Origin: ZC4RG20 sp036381515 | Lineage (GTDB): Bacteria > Pseudomonadota > Gammaproteobacteria > Steroidobacterales > Rariloculaceae | Direction of reading: 5' to 3' | Length of the DNA: 64,000 nt | Assembly (NCBI GenBank): GCA_036381515.1 | Contig: DASVCR010000078.1 | Location: 57,189-121,188, forward strand | Part shown: positions 63,341-64,000 of the stretch, piece after piece | How the letters are laid out: every line of letters starts with the position of its first letter | Numbering within the stretch: position 1 is the first letter of the stretch | Notes under the pieces: generated by a model | The model's input: the letters and a program-made list of their open reading frames with translations, nothing else | Database searches by the model: none | Told to the model about the DNA's origin: nothing | Program-made: the position numbers and the translations under genes

Positions 63341-64000
63341 ATGGCCACGAAACCGAATATCCTCGTCATTTGGGGTGACGACATCGGCATCGCGAACCTC
63401 AGCTGCTACAGCCACGGCTTGATGGGCTACCGCACGCCGAACATCGACCGGCTCGCGAAGGAAGGGATGCTCTTCACGGACTCCTACGGGGAGCAATCGT
63501 GCACGGCGGGCCGCGCCGCCTTCATCACGGGACAGAGCGTGTTTCGTACCGGCTTGAGCAAGGTCGGCATTCCCGGCTCGAAGATCGGCATCCAGGCCGA
63601 GGACCCGACGATCGCCGAGCTCCTGAAGCCGCTCGGGTATGCCACCGGTCAGTTCGGCAAGAACCACTTCGGCGATCGCAACGAGTTCCTGCCGACCGCG
63701 CACGGGTTTGACGAGTTCTTCGGCAACCTCTACCACCTGAACGCCGAGGAGGAGCCGGAGCTGCCGGATTACCCGCCGGAGAAGGATTTTCCGAAATTCA
63801 AAGAGCGTTTCGGGCCGCGCGGCGTGATCCACTCGTGGGCGACCGACAAGGACGACCCCACCGAGCACATGCGCTGGGGGCGCGTCGGCAAGCAACGGAT
63901 CGAGGATACCGGCCCGCTGACGGCCAAGCGGATGGAGACCTGCGACGACGAGTTCGTCGCGGCCGCGAAGGATTTCATCAAGCGGCAGCACGATGCGAAG
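63341..64000 (+). CDS. Arylsulfatase, CTAGR-type (3' end off window)
   Basis: The first 220 residues of a sulfatase are present. The metal motif ILVIWGDDIGIANLS is at the N-terminus. The modification site reads CTAGR (Cys54, in QSCTAGRAAFITGQ), the variant form of the CxPxR motif found in one arylsulfatase subgroup. GQFGKNHFGDRNEFLPT continues the active site. No signal peptide is seen. ATG 63341 follows GGAGATCAGGT. It is downstream of the alkyl sulfatase on the same strand and is probably functionally linked to it. The C-terminal half lies outside the window. Confidence 0.92.
   Translation, partial: MATKPNILVIWGDDIGIANLSCYSHGLMGYRTPNIDRLAKEGMLFTDSYGEQSCTAGRAAFITGQSVFRTGLSKVGIPGSKIGIQAEDPTIAELLKPLGYATGQFGKNHFGDRNEFLPTAHGFDEFFGNLYHLNAEEEPELPDYPPEKDFPKFKERFGPRGVIHSWATDKDDPTEHMRWGRVGKQRIEDTGPLTAKRMETCDDEFVAAAKDFIKRQHDAK

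Overview
The window is 64 kb of very GC-rich DNA. Genes are densely packed, overlap by 1 or 4 bases at many stop/start junctions, and use GTG or TTG starts often. Gene content points to a gammaproteobacterium, probably an uncultured or environmental lineage with a catabolic lifestyle: glcDEF, a cecR-ybhGFSR-type efflux operon, prkA-yeaH-spoVR, a YfaS/YfhM-type macroglobulin paired with pbpC, two TonB-dependent receptors, and several sulfatases. No rRNA, tRNA, CRISPR array, transposase or phage gene was seen.

Layout. 1-6.6 kb (minus strand): the start of a DUF3667 membrane protein, the glycolate oxidase operon glcD-glcE-glcF, and a large DUF748 (AsmA-like) protein. 6.7-11.2 kb (plus): a four-gene envelope module made of a small TPR/Sel1-like membrane protein, a secreted VWA protein resembling the C-terminal part of the type VI secretion kinase PpkA, and an ABC ATPase/permease pair resembling TagT/TagS. 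11.2-14.3 kb: a gnd-zwf-pgl pentose-phosphate operon behind a near-consensus sigma-54 promoter, followed by a TorF-type porin. 15.1-17.6 kb (minus): ECF sigma factor, membrane anti-sigma factor and S8 protease lipoprotein, translationally coupled. 17.8-20.2 kb: a diheme c-type lipoprotein and an outer-membrane barrel carrying one CXXCH motif. 20.2-27.5 kb: two TonB-dependent receptors around a YadGH-type ABC exporter. 27.8-33.5 kb (minus): a complete cecR-ybhGFSR-like drug efflux operon. 33.6-35.4 kb (minus): a cassette of small acidic-repeat peptide, acyl carrier protein and beta-lactamase-fold protein with Cys in place of the nucleophile Ser. 36.4-40.9 kb: prkA-yeaH-spoVR.

41-50 kb is accessory metabolism: a mycobacterial-type long arylsulfatase, a thioredoxin-like protein, a carboxymuconolactone decarboxylase-like/3-hydroxyisobutyrate dehydrogenase-like/MHS transporter operon, a REP-like repeat cluster, a ChaB protein, a pirin and a sirtuin. 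50.2-64 kb holds a TetR regulator divergent from a lipoprotein arylsulfatase, a 1962-residue alpha-2-macroglobulin without a thioester overlapping pbpC, an alkylsulfatase and the start of a third arylsulfatase. The long arylsulfatase and the last two genes look less GC-biased than their neighbours, which may reflect transfer.

The best candidates for something undescribed are the peptide-ACP-Cys hydrolase cassette (33.6-35.4 kb) and the kinase-less PpkA-VWA/TagTS-like module (6.7-11.2 kb). The sigma-54-like control of the pentose-phosphate operon and the sigma/anti-sigma/protease/haem cluster come next. All functions are inferred by reading the sequence; no database search was run.
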